Shown piece by piece: positions 60,265 through 64,000 of a stretch of DNA of 64,000 bases. The position numbers and the translations under genes are program-made. The DNA is from Membranipora membranacea (taxonomy: Eukaryota; Bryozoa; Gymnolaemata; Cheilostomatida; Membraniporidae), in the NCBI GenBank assembly GCA_914767715.1, contig OU612074.1, positions 10,698,062 through 10,762,061 of the forward strand. The letters are read 5' to 3'. The notes beneath the pieces were generated by a model. That model was not told the origin of the DNA, made no database searches, and worked only from the letters and a program-made list of their open reading frames with translations. Every line of letters begins with the position of its first letter. Positions within the stretch are counted from its first letter, which is position 1.

Positions 60265-61687
60265 TTAGTAGTCATATTTCCAGAAATGCATTCCTGGAGC
60301 CATGCCACCGTAACTAAGCATGTCCTTCAAAAGTGAATGCATTCCTCTGCTTGACTTGCTGAATTTTCTTGGATGCATCCTGTAGGTCAGGCCATGTCCC
60401 ATTTGCCTCATTCCTCGTTCTCTTGGATGCATTCTGTAGGTTGGGCCATGTTCCATTTGCCTCATTCCTCGTTCTCTTGGATGCATTCTGTAGGTTGGAC
60501 CATGTTCCATTTGCCTCATTCCATGCTCTCTTGGATGCATTTTGTAGGTTGGGCCATGTTCCATTTGCCCCATTCCTCGTTCTCTGAGATGCATTGCTCT
60601 GCTTGCCCCAGGTCCCCAGCTGTTAATTCTTTTGCCATCAAAATGTGAATCTTTGCCAGATTTGCCTGGATCCATCCGGTTGTTCGGGCCATATCCCATT
60701 GGCCCCATTCTTTTTCCACTTGAATGCATCGCTCCTCTTGACCCAGGTCCCCAGTGGTGCATTCCTTCGCCGTGCATTTCTTCGCCGTGCATATGGGATT
60801 TTTCGTTCATGTGCTCTTCTCTCTTTTCCTCCACTTTTGTATCATTTCTATCATTTTCTTTACAATAGCAACACTTTGGTCCACAGAACATCCTAAATGG
60901 TGGTTGTCTACCTCCATTCTTTCCTGTCCAGTCCACAGTTGGTCTGTTAATCACTTGTCCAGCATAACACACACAGGTTCCGTTTTCGTTACGCAGGCCA
61001 TACCTAGGTTTGTAAGGTTTTTTCTTCGACTCTTCTTGTGTTCCATGTCCTTCTACGTCCTCACCATGTCCTACTACGTCCTCAACGGTTGTAGTATCAA
61101 GGGTCTCATTTGCATTGTTTTCTTTACAAAAGCAACACTTTGGTCCACAGAACATCCTAAATGGTGGTTGTCCACCTCCATTCTTTCCTGTCCAGTCAAC
61201 ACTTGGTCCGCTAATAACTTGTCCAGCATAGCACACACAGGTTCCGTTTTCATCTCGCAGGCCATACTTAGGTTTGTAAGGTTTTTTCTTCGACTCTTCA
61301 TGTGTTCCGTGTCTATTTCCTTCTAAATCTCCCTGGGTTGTAGTATCATAAGTCTCTATTGCGCTCACATACATTGGCTCTACTTCAGAAGTGGCATTAT
61401 GAACCTCCTCTAACACACCGTTTGCCACACAGATACCTTTTCAAATAAAAAAATTGAAACTCTAATTAGTAAAGCTATCGATGTTGATTGGGCCAGTTGT
61501 AACATTGGGAACAGCAAAGTTTGAGAAAATAAAACATCTGCTATTGTGCGAGTTAGTATGTCAAAGAGAGATCTGTATCAAGCATAAAAAAACATAAACA
61601 AAATTTTTTTTTTACATCGAGTTGAGTGAAACGATGAAACTCACCAATAACAGTGGTGAAGAGAAGTGCTGTCAGCAGTTTTGCCAT
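60265..61687 (-). CDS. secreted protein with two six-cysteine domains and 18-residue repeats
   Basis: Exon 1 is 61687-61645 (MAKLLTALLFTTVIG). Exon 2 starts at 61436 and has its stop at 60265. The join is phase 1, and the product is about 404 residues. After ICVANGVLEEVHNATSEVEP come two copies, 264 bp (88 residues) apart, of KPKYGLRDENGTCVCYAGQV followed by WTGKNGG, QPPFRMFCGPKCCFCKEN. A His/Met-rich spacer follows, then about five units of an 18-residue repeat (MHPRERGMRQMEHGPTYR), each 54 bp, at about 60370-60610. The chain ends WKYDY. A splice donor follows the stop at 60252, with a probable untranslated exon starting at 60082. The Cys pattern CxC ... CGPKCCxC is shared with the gene at 49.2-51.1 kb. 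Function unknown. Confidence 0.87.
60370..60610 (-). repeat. 54-bp coding tandem repeat
   Basis: Units such as GCATTCTGTAGGTTGGGCCA (plus strand) recur every 54 bp within the gene above, nearly identical in the inner units. Coding and in frame. Confidence 0.85.
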
Positions 61688-62377
61688 GATCTACAAAATG
61701 AAAGTCAAGGATATATAAAACAACTCTTTGATAATTCTTTTAAATCACACTTTGTCTGGTGAATGATAGAGTCATGCATCGGAAAAAAATGACCCTGGGT
61801 ATATAACCCATATTGATGATACCAGAGAGAAGAATTACTCGAAACTTCTGATTTACGTACATGAAATTCAATTATCAATAGCAAACAGCTAGGCTACTAA
61901 ACTAAAAATGTAATCATTCCTTGGTATTGGTGAAAGAGCTGGCATCATAATATCCCAATGGCATCATGAATACTAAAAATAGGCTCATTTTTAGATTTGT
62001 TTTATTTATTTCTCTTGCAGCAAGTATCCACCTTGGCAATGGCAGACTCCAAATAACAAAAGTCAATATCAAACTGAAAAATCGAGTTAATGGAGCTAGT
62101 ATTGCATGGTTCATGCTACTCAAGAGCCAACCCATTGTAATTCATATAAACTATACAATATCAATGGAAACTCTTAGTCACCTAAAACAATCATCTGCGG
62201 TAAAATTCTTTTACTTTTAATTCAGAAAAAAACAATGCTATCATAATATCAAGAGTGCAATGTTGTCAGACATGAGACAGTATTTTTCATAACATTCTGT
62301 TATTGTGGACAAGACCCCTATATACAAAGTCAAGAAATAACTGCGTGTTGGAGAAAATAAAACACAACTATACTTAC

Positions 62378-62450
62378 AGTTCTGAGCGCCTCTTCCTGTT
62401 GGGAACCTAGTACTCAAATGGTTGTCTCTCTTCATATGCCCTTTTTTATA
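62378..62450 (-). promoter_or_regulatory. promoter and untranslated exon of the two-domain gene
   Basis: TATAAAAAAG lies at 62450-62441. The untranslated exon ends at 62378 before GTAAGT, and the acceptor is just upstream of the ATG at 61687. Confidence 0.6.
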
Positions 62451-62459
62451 TTCAAATCG

Positions 62460-64000
62460 TTTGCAGTAACAAGGTTTCTTCATAGAGATGGAGATTTTTA
62501 TAATGACTTGACCTCAAAGTGAAACTACAGCCGACCAATTGCTAAGTTTCAGAGGCAATCAATTTGACAGACACTAATCTCAGTTTAATATATCATTATC
62601 CAACCGGATCATCGGTCAAACAAAAGAGAATTCAATGACATCTCAATATACTGACTACCAAAGGTTTGCGCTCTTAGCAGGTGTCTTACACTTTCAGCAT
62701 AAAGGTTCTGTTTTGACACAGTTTGGAGTCCAATACTAATATCCGACGATGAACACATTTTTGTTTTGAAGGCCGATAATCCGTGATATGGAGCTAAACG
62801 GTTTCATTTTGGAGGTCAATCATGAATGAATGCAAGTGACTAATAAAATTTGAATAGGGTGAATTAAAACTCAGCGATTTTATTTCTCGTCCTTTTTTTA
62901 GTTGCAGCGGGTATACTGAATGTGCCGCATTATTGTAATGGCAATAATGGTTCTGATCCCATTATCAACAAAATCTAACTCCAGCCACAACTCCATCTTG
63001 GGAATGGGACCAGTAGACCACTTGATTGGATGTACATCATTGTTTGCAAGGAATAAGTTTTAAAAAGGGCATCCAGTTAACAATGATGACTTTGACGGCC
63101 ATCACTGTCTCAGGAAAAAAACAGAAAAACTTTGCCTGAATATACGATATGAGTGACATCTGAAGCTATGCTACAATCAAATAAAAAACTTGAAGGCAAA
63201 TCAAAACTTGAATGTTATAAAAAAATGAGTTTGGCTGTATGGTGGATGAAACATCAGTCTCTTACTCAACAAGGCCAGCTGACCCCTTGACAATATAATT
63301 GGTGGGAATGAATGTTGCTGAATTTACAATGGCCCAGATGTGTTATGATGATCCAATAATAAACTGTCAATGCCAATCAAAAGTCAATGAGAATGTCATA
63401 ACAATTTACAACAATAATTTGATGACGTTTGTGCAGCCATTGTGTACAGGATTTGAACATATTTTAATTCGAGCTTGCAAATTCTTGGTAAGGCAGTAAC
63501 TACATTATGACGAGGCATTGGGGCATTTACTCTGTCTAGATATCAATATTTATCCATCCTAAATTACTGTCACACCCAACTATCATCTTTGATGTGACAA
63601 TAATATCTTTCTGGTGTTGTCTATACTGATGAATCGCTGTGGATTGAAAACAAATAATGAATCAAAGTAGGATGAAATCCTCTTCAAACGTCATTTGATG
63701 GAGATAAAGTAATATGGCACTCGTCAGGGCAAAGGATCCACAAACATGGTCACAATTATTGACATGCTTAAGATTATGTTTTCTTATTCTAATGTATATT
63801 TCCAAATCCAACAGCAAACGCACGACTGTTACTATACCTACTGTGTTTAATCAGAGAAAGCTTAATTTGTTAACTGAGCTATTTTCGAAACCATGGAGAT
63901 GCTATTAAATGCTGATAAAGCAATGCCCACTAAATATTTTGCTTGGTAGTCACAAGGTTTCAACAATGACAGTAAGGTTCTAGCTTTGTGAATTCACATA
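62460..64000. other. gene-free right flank
   Basis: No coding exon, repeat or RNA gene that I can support. The short ORFs lack conserved motifs and splice context. Confidence 0.5.

Noticed and set aside
60370-60610. CRISPR-like regular repeats
   Set aside because: The 54-bp units are in frame, without unique spacers, and encode an 18-residue protein repeat.
60369-61326. Plus-strand ORFs, including one of 190 residues
   Set aside because: Antisense of the two-domain gene; no splice or promoter context.

Overview
This window looks like AT-rich nuclear DNA from an invertebrate animal. Genes have short exons with GT/AG introns, TATA-type promoters and untranslated first exons, and they sit among LINEs, tRNA-derived SINEs, a tyrosine-recombinase transposon and segmental duplications. 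No bacterial or viral organisation is visible. I cannot name the species. The repeat mix (Rex1/L2-like LINEs, a Crypton/DIRS-like recombinase, several tRNA SINEs) would suit a marine deuterostome such as an echinoderm or hemichordate, but that is a guess.

Two kinds of genes are present, and all appear to encode small secreted proteins. Kind 1 is a set of repeat-rich secreted proteins with one architecture: a non-coding exon, a 43-nt exon encoding a signal peptide of the form M-x-K-L, a phase-1 intron, and then one large exon encoding nearly the whole mature protein. Two members (about 1.4-3.6 kb on the minus strand and 6.8-8.7 kb on the plus strand) form a head-to-head inverted duplication. 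They encode Arg/Gly-rich proteins packed with N-G-T glycosylation sequons and bounded by C-R-C motifs. The other members are on the minus strand at 49.2-51.1 kb (four Cys domains), 60.1-62.4 kb (two Cys domains plus 18-residue repeats), a pseudogene at 55.8-57.3 kb and a decayed relic at about 54.1-54.4 kb. They carry a six-cysteine motif (CxC ... CGxxCCxC) that I do not recognise from any named family.

Kind 2 is a three-gene array on the minus strand (15.6-18.0, 22.8-25.1 and 31.5-33.6 kb). The three genes share an intron pattern of five or six exons and encode secreted proteins that align by eye with Cu/Zn superoxide dismutase. Most metal-ligand histidines and the electrostatic loop are missing, so these are probably non-enzymatic SOD-fold proteins. 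Copies 2 and 3 are recent duplicates.

Layout: 0-8.9 kb is the inverted gene pair. From 8.9-15.6 kb there are SINE and LINE fragments. From 15.6-37 kb is the SOD-like array, whose spacers were duplicated and then hit by a Rex1-like LINE (26.75-29.1 kb) and an L2/CR1-like LINE (34.5-35.7 kb). Half of a tyrosine-recombinase element lies at 19.9-21.5 kb, and its complementary half at 39.9-41.0 kb. From 37-48.6 kb are duplicated non-coding segments. From 49-62.5 kb is the Cys-motif gene cluster, interrupted near 52 kb by a composite SINE that contains the 5' end of U2 snRNA. From 62.5-64 kb I see nothing coding.

Together the window reads as a birth-and-death cluster of lineage-specific secreted proteins (glycosylated, repetitive, Cys-bridged) beside a set of SOD-fold secreted proteins. 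Mucus, adhesive, mineral-matrix or immune roles are all possible, and the sequence does not choose between them.
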